This document shows, one piece after another, positions 27,763 through 37,825 of a stretch of DNA of 39,627 bases (position 1 is the stretch's first letter; every line of letters begins with the position of its first letter). Source of the DNA: Gammaproteobacteria bacterium (GTDB lineage Bacteria > Pseudomonadota > Gammaproteobacteria > SZUA-152). A model generated the notes under the pieces. The model was not told the DNA's origin. It did not search any database and worked only from the letters and a program-made list of their open reading frames with translations. The stretch spans positions 1 to 39,627 of the forward strand of contig JAJDNG010000206.1 in NCBI GenBank assembly GCA_022340845.1. The letters are read 5' to 3'. A program made the position numbers and the translations under genes.

Positions 27763-28512
27763 TCAGGATGTCAGGCGTTCAATAAAAACGCGGTCTCCGG
27801 CATGAATGTCCAACATACGGTCTGCCCGCCCCTGATTAATGGCGACCTCCACCAAGCCATTGGCATTTTCATACCAGAATCCCGCGCCGGTCGGCACTTC
27901 GGAAAACGTTCTGGCCCAGGATAAGATGTGGCCTTTTACGATTAATCTCGAATGGCACTCCAGTGCCTGGGCACGAATACCCGTCATGGCATTGCCAAAC
28001 GCATCGATATAGACAAACTTCGCCAACTCCTGGGGCCAGGTATTATCGATGCATTGCAGAGGATCCAGTTCTTTACAATCAGGCAATTCAGCCATCGCCA
28101 ACCGCGCGGCTACCGGCGCAAACAAATCGCGGCCGTGGAAACTGTTGGATATTTTGGGCGGTTGCCAAGTGATTTGCCACCATTGGATCGCCTGTGGATT
28201 TTTCGCCCGGGTGCAAATTACGTTAAACAATCCATTATCCGGGCCCACAAACCAGCGCTCGTCCACCTTCACGATAACCGGCCGGCGCAACGGGTTGCCG
28301 ACTCCTGGATCGACTACACACAGAAACACGCTACCCTGGGGGAATTCATTGATATAAGCGGCCAGCAAATAAGCCGATAGTTGAGGTTCGAACGCCGGCG
28401 CATTAGAAAATAAGTCCACCACAGGCACGCCAGGGGCTTGTTGAAACAGTACCGCCTTCATCTGCCCCACATATGGCCCGCTAACCCCGAAATCGGTGAA
28501 CAAGGCGATCAT
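27763..28512 (-). CDS. S-adenosyl-L-methionine hydroxide adenosyltransferase (DUF62)
   Basis: [57 protein letters not shown]. Confidence 0.92.
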   Translation of the reverse strand: MIALFTDFGVSGPYVGQMKAVLFQQAPGVPVVDLFSNAPAFEPQLSAYLLAAYINEFPQGSVFLCVVDPGVGNPLRRPVIVKVDERWFVGPDNGLFNVICTRAKNPQAIQWWQITWQPPKISNSFHGRDLFAPVAARLAMAELPDCKELDPLQCIDNTWPQELAKFVYIDAFGNAMTGIRAQALECHSRLIVKGHILSWARTFSEVPTGAGFWYENANGLVEVAINQGRADRMLDIHAGDRVFIERLTS

Positions 28513-29180
28513 TGGTATTTTGTAGGATCCGCGATCCCCGCCTCTTTAAATCCTTGGGCACGGATGCGGCACGAATCGCAGCGCCCGCAGGCATGGCCTT
28601 TTTCATCGGGGTCATAGCAAGACACGGTTAATGCGTAGTCTACGCCTAAATCTGAGCCTTTTTTAATGATGTCGGCTTTACTCAGTTGAATCAACGGCGT
28701 GTGTACCGTGAAACGCTCACCTTGCACGCCTTTTTTAGTAGCCAGATTTGCCAACTTTTCAAAGGCCTGAATAAATTCAGGCCGGCAATCCGGATAACCG
28801 GAATAATCCACCGCATTGACGCCAATAAATAAATCCTGTGCTGACAGAACTTCGGCCCAACCCAGGGCAATGGATAAAAATATGGTATTGCGTGCGGGAA
28901 CGTAAGTCACCGGTATTCCGTCGCTGGGTTTGTCGGGCACAGCAATGGATTTATCCGTTAGTGCAGAGCCGCCAATTTGAGTCAAATCGAGATGGATTAT
29001 TTTATGTTCAGTGACACCCGCATGCATTGCCACATTGCGCGCCGAGGCCAGTTCGCAGGCATGGCGCTGACCGTAATCGAAACTCAAACCGTAACATTCG
29101 AAACCCTGCTGGTTGGCGATAGCCAGGGCGGTAGCCGAATCCAGTCCGCCGGAAATCAACACTACGGCTTTGTTATTCAC
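28509..29180 (-). CDS. queC: 7-cyano-7-deazaguanine synthase
   Basis: [31 protein letters not shown]-terminal Cys cluster [24 protein letters not shown] start at 29180 overlaps the queE stop (GTGA). Confidence 0.95.
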   Translation of the reverse strand: MNNKAVVLISGGLDSATALAIANQQGFECYGLSFDYGQRHACELASARNVAMHAGVTEHKIIHLDLTQIGGSALTDKSIAVPDKPSDGIPVTYVPARNTIFLSIALGWAEVLSAQDLFIGVNAVDYSGYPDCRPEFIQAFEKLANLATKKGVQGERFTVHTPLIQLSKADIIKKGSDLGVDYALTVSCYDPDEKGHACGRCDSCRIRAQGFKEAGIADPTKYQ

Positions 29181-29845
29181 CGGCCAGACTCCTCTCCCCA
29201 TAAGAGTTTGTGCAATTGCAACTGAAATCGTACCGGCAAATGGTCGTCCAGGATCCATTGCGCCAATTCGACAGGCTGCATTTGTCCGTAACTGGGCGAG
29301 AACAGTATTTCACACTTGCCGGCAAGCTGGTGTAGGACTAGTTGCTGCTTGGCCCAGTCGTAGTCCTGCCGGTCGCAAATGACAAATTTGACTTGATCCT
29401 GCGAATGCAGGAATTGGATATTGTCATAGCAGTTGCGCGCCACTTCCCCCGATCCCGGCGTCTTGAGGTCCATCACTTTGACCACCCGGCGGTCAACATC
29501 GGCTATGGTCAACGCACCACTGGTTTCCAGAGAAACCTCATAACCGGCTTCACACAACGATGTTAGCAATGCGATACAGGTTTTTTGCGCCAAAGGTTCA
29601 CCGCCGGTCACCGTCACGTAGCGGGTTTGATGCTTCGCAACTTGTTCAAGAACCGCCGCGACTGTCATCCATTGACCACCGTGAAAGGCGTATTCCGTAT
29701 CGCAATAGCCGCAACGCAACGGACAACCGGTTAAACGAATAAAGACCGTTGGAATACCCGCCGTTCGCGATTCGCCCTGTAAGGAATAGAATATTTCAGT
29801 TATGCGCAGGCGGGTGTCGGTTGTTTGCTGAGTGTCAGGCATCAC
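29177..29845 (-). CDS. queE: 7-carboxy-7-deazaguanine synthase (radical SAM)
   Basis: [51 protein letters not shown]. Confidence 0.95.
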   Translation of the reverse strand: MMPDTQQTTDTRLRITEIFYSLQGESRTAGIPTVFIRLTGCPLRCGYCDTEYAFHGGQWMTVAAVLEQVAKHQTRYVTVTGGEPLAQKTCIALLTSLCEAGYEVSLETSGALTIADVDRRVVKVMDLKTPGSGEVARNCYDNIQFLHSQDQVKFVICDRQDYDWAKQQLVLHQLAGKCEILFSPSYGQMQPVELAQWILDDHLPVRFQLQLHKLLWGEESGR

Positions 29846-29919
29846 GCAAGTGACTTAGTTGATTGCAGGTTGGCGCAAGAAAATCACAACCCAACGCGTA
29901 CAAATTAAAGCGAACCCAC

Positions 29920-30879
29920 TCAGCGGCGCTTGATGTCCTGGATGCGTTGTTTGGCAAGCCGTGCGGCGGTGGTGTCGGGAAACATACTGACTATGTTGCT
30001 GAGCACCGCTTCGGCATCTGCGCTTTTGCCCAGTTCCTGATAACTGAATCCCATTTTCAACATGGCATCAGCCCGCTTTGAGCTTTTAGGGTAGTTGTCC
30101 AGGACTTTGTTGAACTCTTGCAAGGCCACGTCGTAACGGCGTTGTGCGTAGTTGGCCTCGCCCAGCCAGTATTGGGCGTTGTCAGCGTAATCTGCCGTTG
30201 GGTAGGTTTCCAAATAGGCTTTAAATGAAGCAATAGCCAGTTCATAACGGCCGTCCTTGAGCAAATTAAACGCTCTGTCGTACGCTTCCCTTTGCAGCTG
30301 TTTAGTCTGCGGGGAAACCACGCTGGCTGTTGCCAACGGTACTCCAGTGGAAGGCAACGATGTACCGCTTGCCGATGAGGCTGATGGATCTGACCCCATG
30401 GCGCTTGAAGAGGCTCCGCCAGCGCCGGCACCCGTTGAGGCTGAACCTACCATGGTAGGACTGGTACCGGGTTGCCCCTTGGCCAGATTCGAGGTTTTTT
30501 GCTCGACCTGAGAAATGCGCCGGTCGATGTCCACATACAGGTCTTTTTGCCGCTTTTTAATGTTATCCATTTCATGGTTGAGTACTTCCATCTGCCCGTT
30601 GATGGTTTGCAATTCCTGTTGCAAACGATCGAGGCGGGTCAATACTTCCACCATAGACTGGTTATCCAAACGCCGTTCGATTTTCTCCAATCTCGCCGCC
30701 AATTCTCCGGATGTCGGCTGAGCCGCTGCATCGATCACCGGCGCAGGCTCGCGAGCCGCCGCGGTGTTGATCATCGCATAAGCCCCTCCCAGCACAGCAA
30801 TCAATGCAATGTGCCTGAACCAGTGAGCCGGTCCGTTGCATCGACGTCGCAAAAGTTCGGAGAAAATCATAAGCAACAA
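29920..30879 (-). CDS. cpoB: Tol-Pal system protein CpoB/YbgF
   Basis: N-terminal coiled coil, Ser/Gly/Ala linker, C-terminal TPR (AYDRAFNLLKDGRYELAIASFKAYLETYPTADYADNAQYWLGEANYAQRRYDVALQEF); downstream of pal. Confidence 0.93.
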   Translation of the reverse strand: MLLMIFSELLRRRCNGPAHWFRHIALIAVLGGAYAMINTAAAREPAPVIDAAAQPTSGELAARLEKIERRLDNQSMVEVLTRLDRLQQELQTINGQMEVLNHEMDNIKKRQKDLYVDIDRRISQVEQKTSNLAKGQPGTSPTMVGSASTGAGAGGASSSAMGSDPSASSASGTSLPSTGVPLATASVVSPQTKQLQREAYDRAFNLLKDGRYELAIASFKAYLETYPTADYADNAQYWLGEANYAQRRYDVALQEFNKVLDNYPKSSKRADAMLKMGFSYQELGKSADAEAVLSNIVSMFPDTTAARLAKQRIQDIKRR

Positions 30880-30885
30880 AACCTC

Positions 30886-31467
30886 TTATCGATTGGCGTA
30901 AACCAGTTCGGCGCGGCGATTCATGCTCCAAGCACTTTCGTCGTGACCTAATACCGCCGGACGTTCTTCACCGTAGCTAACCACCCGTACTTGCGCCGGA
31001 GATACGCCGTTGGCGATCAACAAACGACGCACGGCATCGGCACGACGCTCACCCAACGCTAAGTTGTATTCACGGGTACCGCGCTCATCGGCGTGGCCTT
31101 CCAGAGTAAAATTGACCTGTGAATTGCTCGCCAAATAGTCGGCGTGAGCGCGAATCACCGGCAACGCATCATCCCGGATGGCACTGCTGTCAAAATCAAA
31201 ATACACCACTCGTTGCGAGAGCAAGTTATTGGGGTCTTCAAACGGATCCATCTGGGTCTGAGGTTCCATAGGTTCTGCGGTGGCCGTTTGATCGTCAGCC
31301 CTTTCAGTTGATGCTGGTTCGGAGGCTTCCGTCGAAGCCGAAGCAGAGGTCTCTGCGGATGCCTGGTCTTCAACCTCTCCGGTAGTTCCACAACCGGCTA
31401 ACAGCACAAACAACAAGAATATCGCAGGCACTGTAGCAAGCGTCATCCTGGTAATTACCTTCATCAT
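30886..31467 (-). CDS. pal: Peptidoglycan-associated lipoprotein Pal
   Basis: Lipobox LLAGCG; VYFDFDSSAIRDDALPVIRAHADYL...LEGHADERGTREYNLALGERRADAVRRLL. Confidence 0.97.
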   Translation of the reverse strand: MMKVITRMTLATVPAIFLLFVLLAGCGTTGEVEDQASAETSASASTEASEPASTERADDQTATAEPMEPQTQMDPFEDPNNLLSQRVVYFDFDSSAIRDDALPVIRAHADYLASNSQVNFTLEGHADERGTREYNLALGERRADAVRRLLIANGVSPAQVRVVSYGEERPAVLGHDESAWSMNRRAELVYANR

Positions 31468-31496
31468 TTATAACTCCTTATATAATTGTTAACTTA

Positions 31497-32855
31497 TTAA
31501 TTGTTGAATGGAGACCATGCAGGTTCCCGCACGTCTTCTTGGTAAGACAAACTCTGTTTGATTTTGCCGTCCACGGACACGGCAGCCAATTCTCCCCTGC
31601 GTCCTGTTGTTGCGTAAATTATCATACTTCCATTGGGAGCAAAACTGGGGGATTCGTCCAATCGCCCTTCGGTCAGTATCTGCATGGCTCCCGAATCCAG
31701 TTCCATGGTAGCAATCTGGTAGCCATTACCATTTCCGCTGTCATGCACCATGGCAATCATTTTGCCATCCGGTGATACGGCAGCTTTTAAATTTTCCCGT
31801 CCCTCAAATGTCAACCGTCGCGGCTTGCCACCATCCGCCGCCACTCGATATAGCTGCGGACGCCCACCGCGGTCGGAGGTGAATATTATTGACCCGCCGT
31901 CCGGCGTCCATACCGGTTCCGTATCAATGGCCCAATGGGTGGTTAATTTGCGCATCTTCTGGGTTTTTAAGTGTAGAGTATATATGTCTGCGTTGCCATT
32001 TTTTGTGATAGTAAACGCGAGTTTATCGCCTTTGGGTGACCAGGAAGGCGCACCGTGCAATCCGGAAAGCGGTGTTTTGACCTGCTCCCGTTCGGTAGTT
32101 TGCCAGTTCTGTATATAGACTTTTTGTGCGCCACCTTGCTCCAACGAGGCATACGCAATACGTTTTCCATCCGGCGACCAGGAAGGCGACATAATAGGTT
32201 CTTTGGAACGTAGGATTTCCTGAGCGTTTTCACCATCGGAATCGGCAATCCATAGCGAATAGCGTTTCTCCCGAAAATCACCTTCTGCGGTGACATAAGC
32301 AATTCGCGTGGAAAACGCACCTTTTACACCGGTAAGTTGCTCGTAAACGATATCGCTGATTTTGTGCGCTGCAGCACGCAACGTCTTTGAGGTTGCGGGA
32401 ATTTTATAGGCGACCATCTGCTTGGCCTGAAATACATCCTGAAGCCAGAAACTAATGGTGTAATTATCCGGTCCGGTATTTTCCACCTGACCGATCACCA
32501 GGCTTTCGACACCCAAAATACGCCAGTTTTGATACTTAATGGTGGCGGGATCGGTGGGCTTGGAAAGCATGTCTTTGACAGGGAACGCCTTGAACTGACC
32601 AGTGCGCACCAGATCGTTACTGACGATTTGGGCGAGGTCTTCGCTGGGCGGCACGGCGCCGCTGACCCGAAACGGTACCACGGCGATGGGTAACGCCGCT
32701 TCTATGCCTTGGGTGATGGTAATGGTCAACGGCTTGGCGTACGCGCCCGCCGTCAAGGCCAGTAAAATCAAAAGCACACTACTTATTACGACCGGCTTGC
32801 GGATTCTTGCGGCTGGCGCTTTTGTGAATTGTGTCGACGTATTTTCCATTTGCAA
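31497..32855 (-). CDS. tolB: Tol-Pal system beta-propeller protein TolB
   Basis: Signal peptide, N-terminal TolB domain, WSPDGKRIAYAS / FTSDRGGRPQLYRV propeller repeats. Confidence 0.97.
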   Translation of the reverse strand: MQMENTSTQFTKAPAARIRKPVVISSVLLILLALTAGAYAKPLTITITQGIEAALPIAVVPFRVSGAVPPSEDLAQIVSNDLVRTGQFKAFPVKDMLSKPTDPATIKYQNWRILGVESLVIGQVENTGPDNYTISFWLQDVFQAKQMVAYKIPATSKTLRAAAHKISDIVYEQLTGVKGAFSTRIAYVTAEGDFREKRYSLWIADSDGENAQEILRSKEPIMSPSWSPDGKRIAYASLEQGGAQKVYIQNWQTTEREQVKTPLSGLHGAPSWSPKGDKLAFTITKNGNADIYTLHLKTQKMRKLTTHWAIDTEPVWTPDGGSIIFTSDRGGRPQLYRVAADGGKPRRLTFEGRENLKAAVSPDGKMIAMVHDSGNGNGYQIATMELDSGAMQILTEGRLDESPSFAPNGSMIIYATTGRRGELAAVSVDGKIKQSLSYQEDVREPAWSPFNN

Positions 32856-32915
32856 TTGTTGGCTTTGTCCTGTGGATAATTTTGTAGAGTGATTTATAAA
32901 ACGTGTTTTGGCGGC

Positions 32916-33902
32916 TTATGAAGTCTTTTGGTCCGGATCGAAAACAAAAGTAATTTCCCGGAATCGTTCAAACAACGCCGGATCCGCCGGCAGCGGTAAT
33001 GGTACCGCTTTTTGTACTGCGGTTTCCACCGAACGGTCAAAAGAGGCATCACCACTGCTTTTGGTGACCTCCACGTGCATGACATCTCCGCCCGGGATTA
33101 AACGTACGTAAACCGTGCATTTCAAGCCGGTTTTGGAGGTCGCCGGCTTACGCCAGACATTCTCCACTTTTTCGCGGATATAAGCCGTGTATTTTTGCAC
33201 GACGCTAAGCGCTTGCTGCTCTTGCTGAGCAGCCTGCAGCTGTTGTTCTTCCTCAATGCGCTTGCGCCTTTCATCTTCTTCACGCTGCATCTGTTCTTGC
33301 AACAAGGCTTCTTCCAATAAGCGCTGTTCGCGTTTGCGGCGATCTTCTTCCAGTTTGCGCTGACGCTCTTGCTCTTCGCGCTTGAGCTTTTCCTGCAACA
33401 AACGCTTTTCTTCCTTGGCTTTGGCTAATTTGACCTCTTCATCCTTGCGCTTTTTTTCCAGTTCCTGGCGTTTTTTCTCCAACAACTCCTGTTTGCGGCG
33501 TTCCAGGTCTTGCTGCTTTTTTAAGTCCGCCAGGCGTTGTTCTTCGGCGATGCGCTTTTGCTGTTGTTCTTTCTGTTTTTTCTGCTCAACTTGTTTTTGT
33601 TGTTGGATTTCGGCCAAACGCTGCTCTTCCTGCTTGCGGCGTTGCTCAGCGGCTTTGGCTTCGCGTTCCAGTTTGCGTTTGCGCGCTTCTTCTTCGCGTA
33701 TTTTACGGGCTTCTTTTTCTTTAAGTTCTTGTATTTGTTCTTCGACCTTTGATTCATCCACCACGACCGCGTTGACAACGTTTATTTGCGGTTTTTCTTC
33801 CTCCGGTGCCCAATCGAAACTCACAAACAGCACCGCCGCCATCGCAGCGTGCACTACAATCGCGTAAAACAACGCCAATGGGTTTTTAAAAAACGATTTC
33901 AC
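32916..33902 (-). CDS. tolA: Cell envelope integrity protein TolA
   Basis: N-terminal TM, long Lys/Glu/Arg/Gln helical region, C-terminal TolA domain (YTAYIREKVENVWRKP...CTVYVRLIPGGDVMHVEVTKSSGD). Confidence 0.95.
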   Translation of the reverse strand: MKSFFKNPLALFYAIVVHAAMAAVLFVSFDWAPEEEKPQINVVNAVVVDESKVEEQIQELKEKEARKIREEEARKRKLEREAKAAEQRRKQEEQRLAEIQQQKQVEQKKQKEQQQKRIAEEQRLADLKKQQDLERRKQELLEKKRQELEKKRKDEEVKLAKAKEEKRLLQEKLKREEQERQRKLEEDRRKREQRLLEEALLQEQMQREEDERRKRIEEEQQLQAAQQEQQALSVVQKYTAYIREKVENVWRKPATSKTGLKCTVYVRLIPGGDVMHVEVTKSSGDASFDRSVETAVQKAVPLPLPADPALFERFREITFVFDPDQKTS

Positions 33903-33925
33903 TACGTCAACTCTGGTTTTCTCTG

Positions 33926-33986
33926 CCGGGATTATAGATACCGGATAATATTTGCTCCGGGAATTTCTCTTCCGGACCGTTATTTA
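33926..33986. repeat. Degenerate CCGG-anchored tandem repeat (spacing 15/16/15 bp) in the tolR-tolA spacer
   Basis: CCGGGATTATAGATA / CCGGATAATATTTGCT / CCGGGAATTTCTCTT / CCGGACCGTTATTTA. Confidence 0.4.
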
Positions 33987-34435
33987 GATTTTTTTTTCTT
34001 CACCGGTTCCGGCGCTTCGGTAATCAATCCCACACTGGGGGCACCTGCTCGTTGTAACAAGGTCATGGCATAGACCACCTTGGAGTATTCCACCCTGCCA
34101 TCACCGCGAATCATCACCGGTGTCGCGGGTTTGTGTTTTAACACTGCAGCGGTCAGCGTTACCATGGCTTGGTCATCAATAGGCTTGTCCGGATTGTCGC
34201 CCACGCTGAGATAATAATCGCCTTCCTTATTCACAGTCACAATCAGTGGTTCCGCAGCATCTTTATCGATAGGCTCGGCCGATGCTTGTGGCAAGTCCAC
34301 TTCCACACCCGTGGTCAACAATGGCGCAGTAATCATAAAAATCACCAACAATACCAACATGACATCAATATACGGCACCACATTGATGTCCGACATGGGT
34401 TTGCGTTTGGTGCGAGGATCGAATTGACTCGCCAT
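33980..34435 (-). CDS. tolR: Tol-Pal system protein TolR (ExbD family)
   Basis: KRKPMSDINVVPYIDVMLVLLVIFMITAPLL. Confidence 0.96.
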   Translation of the reverse strand: MASQFDPRTKRKPMSDINVVPYIDVMLVLLVIFMITAPLLTTGVEVDLPQASAEPIDKDAAEPLIVTVNKEGDYYLSVGDNPDKPIDDQAMVTLTAAVLKHKPATPVMIRGDGRVEYSKVVYAMTLLQRAGAPSVGLITEAPEPVKKKKSK

Positions 34436-35109
34436 TAGCGGTGCGCCTGTCGGTTTAAAACACTGGCAAATTCTTCAATAAACGCCTGGTATCGACCAAT
34501 TAAACGTTCCAAATCTGCTGAGTAGCGGTTGTAGCTGATTACCGCCGGAATGGCTGCAAAAAGCCCCATGGCAGTGGCAATCAGCGCCTCGGCAATTCCG
34601 GGGGCCACATGAGCCAGGGTTGCCTGCTTAAGACCACTCAACGATCGGAAGGAATTCATAATTCCCCACACCGTACCGAACAAGCCCACGTAGGGACTGG
34701 TGGAACCTACGGTCGCCAAAAACGGCAAACTGGTTTCGAGTTTATCGATTTCCCGGGAGAGAGACACCCGCATGGCACGCTGGGCGCCATCTAAAATGGC
34801 GGCCGCATCGGCGCTTTCTTTTTTGCGCAAGCGAACGAATTCTTTAAATCCCGATTCGAAAATCACCGCCATGCCCGACTGTTTCGAGCGTCCGGAGGTC
34901 ACTTGACTGTACAATGCGTTCAAATCACCACCCGACCAGAACTTTTCCTCAAATTCGTCGGCGGCAATACGGGCTTTTTTCAAAATCCGCGCTTTTTGAA
35001 ATATCATCGTCCAGGACATCAACGACACGATTAACAACAACGCCATTACGGCTTTTACCATAATGCTGGCGTTTAAGATTAGAGTAACTAATGACAGATC
35101 AGTTTCCAC
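34435..35109 (-). CDS. tolQ: Tol-Pal system protein TolQ (ExbB family)
   Basis: SLPFLATVGSTSPYVGLFGTVWGIMNSFRSL, IAEALIATAMGLFAAIPAVISYN. Confidence 0.97.
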   Translation of the reverse strand: METDLSLVTLILNASIMVKAVMALLLIVSLMSWTMIFQKARILKKARIAADEFEEKFWSGGDLNALYSQVTSGRSKQSGMAVIFESGFKEFVRLRKKESADAAAILDGAQRAMRVSLSREIDKLETSLPFLATVGSTSPYVGLFGTVWGIMNSFRSLSGLKQATLAHVAPGIAEALIATAMGLFAAIPAVISYNRYSADLERLIGRYQAFIEEFASVLNRQAHR

Positions 35110-35512
35110 CGAAAATCTCCATGCTTATTCCCTTGGGCAGCGGTTTGGGTGTAAATGTGCTGGCGGACAAACTGACAACGCGAATTTGCGCGTCGCACAA
35201 TAAAACGGTGTTATCCTCTGCCGGGGTTATTTTTTGTTCAAATGTGATGCTTGCTTTACCGGTTTTGGCAATGCCGGCGGTCACATTAAGTAGTTGGTTG
35301 AATCGTGCTGGTTTGCGGTATTCCACTTGCGCAGAACGCACCGCGAAAATGAGATCGTGTTTTTCGACTAAATAATCCTGCTCCACCCCCATTGCCCGCA
35401 GCCATTCCGTTCTAGCTCTTTCCATAAATTTCAAATAGTTAGCGTAATAAACCACGCCACCATTGTCAGTATCCTCATAGTAGACACGTACCGGCCACAT
35501 AAATTCCTTCAC
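35099..35512 (-). CDS. ybgC: Tol-Pal system-associated acyl-CoA thioesterase
   Basis: VRVYYEDTDNGGVVYYANYLKFMERARTEWLRAMG hot-dog thioesterase motif. Confidence 0.95.
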   Translation of the reverse strand: MKEFMWPVRVYYEDTDNGGVVYYANYLKFMERARTEWLRAMGVEQDYLVEKHDLIFAVRSAQVEYRKPARFNQLLNVTAGIAKTGKASITFEQKITPAEDNTVLLCDAQIRVVSLSASTFTPKPLPKGISMEIFGGN

Positions 35513-35515
35513 TGG

Positions 35516-36604
35516 TTATTTTTTCTCCACATGCTCATTGGCAAATAAATCGCCGCTATCCTGTTCCAATAGTGGCTGCAAAATTTCAGTCCTTTTCGGC
35601 GCGGCCAATCCGAAATGCAAATACGCATTGACCGTGGCCACCCGGCCCCGGGAAGTGCGCATTAAAAATCCCTGTTGGATGAGAAATGGTTCCAGGACGT
35701 CTTCGATGGTGCCTTTTTCTTCTCCAATGGCAGCCGCTAGATTATCCACACCCACCGGCCCGCCGTCGAATTTTTCTATTACTGCCAATAAGAGTTTGCG
35801 GTCCAGCATGTCGAAACCGTGTACATCCACATCAAGCAAATCCAATGCCCGCGACGCCACGTTGTCGGAAATATGACCATCGGCCTTAATTTGCGCATAA
35901 TCACGCACCCGGCGCAACAAGCGATTGGAGATTCGGGGTGTGCCCCGGGAGCGTTTGGCGATTTCCTGCGCACCTTTTACATCGATGGCCACATCCAGGA
36001 TGTTTGCCGAGCGTCGCACAATGTGGGTCAAATCGTCCGCCGAATAAAACTCCAGACGCTGCACGATACCAAACCGGTCACGCAACGGAGACGTGAGCAA
36101 GCCCGCGCGGGTGGTCGCTCCCACCAAGGTAAATGGCGGCAAATCCAGCTTTACCGAGCGGGCCGCCGGGCCTTCGCCAATCATGATGTCCAGTTGATAA
36201 TCTTCCATGGCGGGATAGAGGACCTCTTCCACCACCGGGCTCAAGCGGTGAATTTCATCCACAAACAATACGTCGTGGGGCTCCAAATTAGTCAGCAAGG
36301 CGGCTAAATCGCCGGGTTTTTCCAGCACCGGTCCTGAAGTCTGTTTCAGACCGACCCCCATTTCGCTGGCGATAATGTGCGCCAACGTGGTTTTACCCAA
36401 TCCTGGCGGTCCAAATATCAAGGTATGGTCCAGCGCTTCGTGGCGCTGCCTGGCGGCGGAGATAAAAATAGTCATTTGCTCACGCACCGCCGGTTGACCA
36501 ATATATTCACCCAGCGTTTTCGGCCGTATGGCGCGGTCCATGGCTTCTTCGCGGTGTTCCCCACCCACAGGGTGTGCGCTGATCAGTCGGTCGGGTTCAA
36601 TCAT
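35516..36604 (-). CDS. ruvB: Holliday junction branch migration helicase RuvB
   Basis: [16 protein letters not shown] Walker [11 protein letters not shown] Walker [21 protein letters not shown]. Confidence 0.98.
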   Translation of the reverse strand: MIEPDRLISAHPVGGEHREEAMDRAIRPKTLGEYIGQPAVREQMTIFISAARQRHEALDHTLIFGPPGLGKTTLAHIIASEMGVGLKQTSGPVLEKPGDLAALLTNLEPHDVLFVDEIHRLSPVVEEVLYPAMEDYQLDIMIGEGPAARSVKLDLPPFTLVGATTRAGLLTSPLRDRFGIVQRLEFYSADDLTHIVRRSANILDVAIDVKGAQEIAKRSRGTPRISNRLLRRVRDYAQIKADGHISDNVASRALDLLDVDVHGFDMLDRKLLLAVIEKFDGGPVGVDNLAAAIGEEKGTIEDVLEPFLIQQGFLMRTSRGRVATVNAYLHFGLAAPKRTEILQPLLEQDSGDLFANEHVEKK

Positions 36605-36686
36605 GCGGTCGGGTGTCCTTTCGTCGGTGTTTGTCGTGAGAGCGTCGTGTTGGCTATGTTTGGCTTACGTTGGATATTGTTCCGTT

Positions 36687-37301
36687 CTATTGTGAGACGG
36701 ATTTTAATGCCTGGCGAATAATGTCTTCGCTGGGTTTATCTTTACTGTCCACGGCATTGACCATTCGGCTGGCTTCCTGGGGTTTGTATCCTAACGCAAT
36801 CAAAGCGCTGATGGCATCTTTGACGGCGTCGGACCGCCCAGGTACAGCGGGCCCGGATTCGATACCCACCCCAGCCTGGTCACCGGGCTCCAGGTTTAAC
36901 GCCGGCAGGCGGTCGCGCATTTCCACAATCAAGCGTTCGGCGGTTTTTCGTCCCACACCGGGCACGCGAATGAGCCTGGCAACGTCATTGTGCTGTATGG
37001 TGTGGGCAAACTCGCCGGCCGCCATTCCCGACAACAACGCCAAAGCCAGCTTGGCGCCCACACCGGAAACCTTAATCAATGTTCGGAACATCAACCGTTC
37101 TTGTTCGGACACGAAGCCATACAACAGCTGTGCATCTTCGCGCACCAGCAAATGGGTATGCAGTATGACCTCATTACCCACCTCGGGTAATTCGTAAAAC
37201 GTCGTCATTGGGGCTTCCAATTCATAGGCCACGCCACCCACATCCACGAGCAAGCCCGGCGCGTGTTTGGTCAGCAGTATTCCGCGAAGTCGCCCTATCA
37301 T
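36687..37301 (-). CDS. ruvA: Holliday junction branch migration protein RuvA
   Basis: MIGRLRGILLTKHAPGLLVDVGGVAYELEAP start at 37301; HhH motifs LIKVSGVGAKLALALLSG and LIRVPGVGRKTAERLIVEMRD. Confidence 0.97.
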   Translation of the reverse strand: MIGRLRGILLTKHAPGLLVDVGGVAYELEAPMTTFYELPEVGNEVILHTHLLVREDAQLLYGFVSEQERLMFRTLIKVSGVGAKLALALLSGMAAGEFAHTIQHNDVARLIRVPGVGRKTAERLIVEMRDRLPALNLEPGDQAGVGIESGPAVPGRSDAVKDAISALIALGYKPQEASRMVNAVDSKDKPSEDIIRQALKSVSQ

Positions 37302-37306
37302 AAAAG

Positions 37307-37825
37307 TTAACGAAACCGGCCCCTGGCCATGCCTCGCACACCTTGCATTTGGTTCAAAGTATTGCGGGTATTGGCATGGCACAAGGCTGCGGCCAGCGCA
37401 TCAGCGGCGTCGGCTTGAGGGGAGCCGGGCAAATTCAGCAGCACGCGCACCATATGCTGCACTTGAGTTTTAGCGGCATTGCCTTTACCCACCACCGATT
37501 GCTTGATTTGCGTAGGAGAGTATTCACACACCGGGATGGCATGTTGGGTGGCCGCGCAAATGGCTGCACCACGGGCCTGGCCCAGTTTTAACGCGGAATC
37601 GGCATTGCGGTGCATAAACACTTTTTCGATGGCCAGTTCATGGGGGGTAGTATCCTGCACCAGTTCAAAAATAGCATCAAAAATGGTTTTGAGTTTGTCA
37701 CCGATATTCTCGTCATATACCCGGACACAGCCGCTGGTAACATAGACACTGCGGCGACCATCGGTATCGACAATGCCGTAACCGGTAATCCTGGACCCTG
37801 GATCAATACCCAGTATGCGAATCAC
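37307..37825 (-). CDS. ruvC: Crossover junction endodeoxyribonuclease RuvC
   Basis: [43 protein letters not shown] start. Confidence 0.97.
   Translation of the reverse strand: MIRILGIDPGSRITGYGIVDTDGRRSVYVTSGCVRVYDENIGDKLKTIFDAIFELVQDTTPHELAIEKVFMHRNADSALKLGQARGAAICAATQHAIPVCEYSPTQIKQSVVGKGNAAKTQVQHMVRVLLNLPGSPQADAADALAAALCHANTRNTLNQMQGVRGMARGRFR

Noticed and set aside
28632-28644. GCGTAG-T-CTACGC dyad
   Set aside because: Inside queC coding sequence with a 1-nt loop; no regulatory context.
30340-30470. Ser/Gly/Ala-rich low-complexity stretch in cpoB
   Set aside because: Ordinary flexible linker between coiled coil and TPR in CpoB/YbgF.
33155-33800. Highly repetitive Lys/Glu/Arg-rich coding segment
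   Set aside because: Explained by the TolA helical domain II; expected low complexity.
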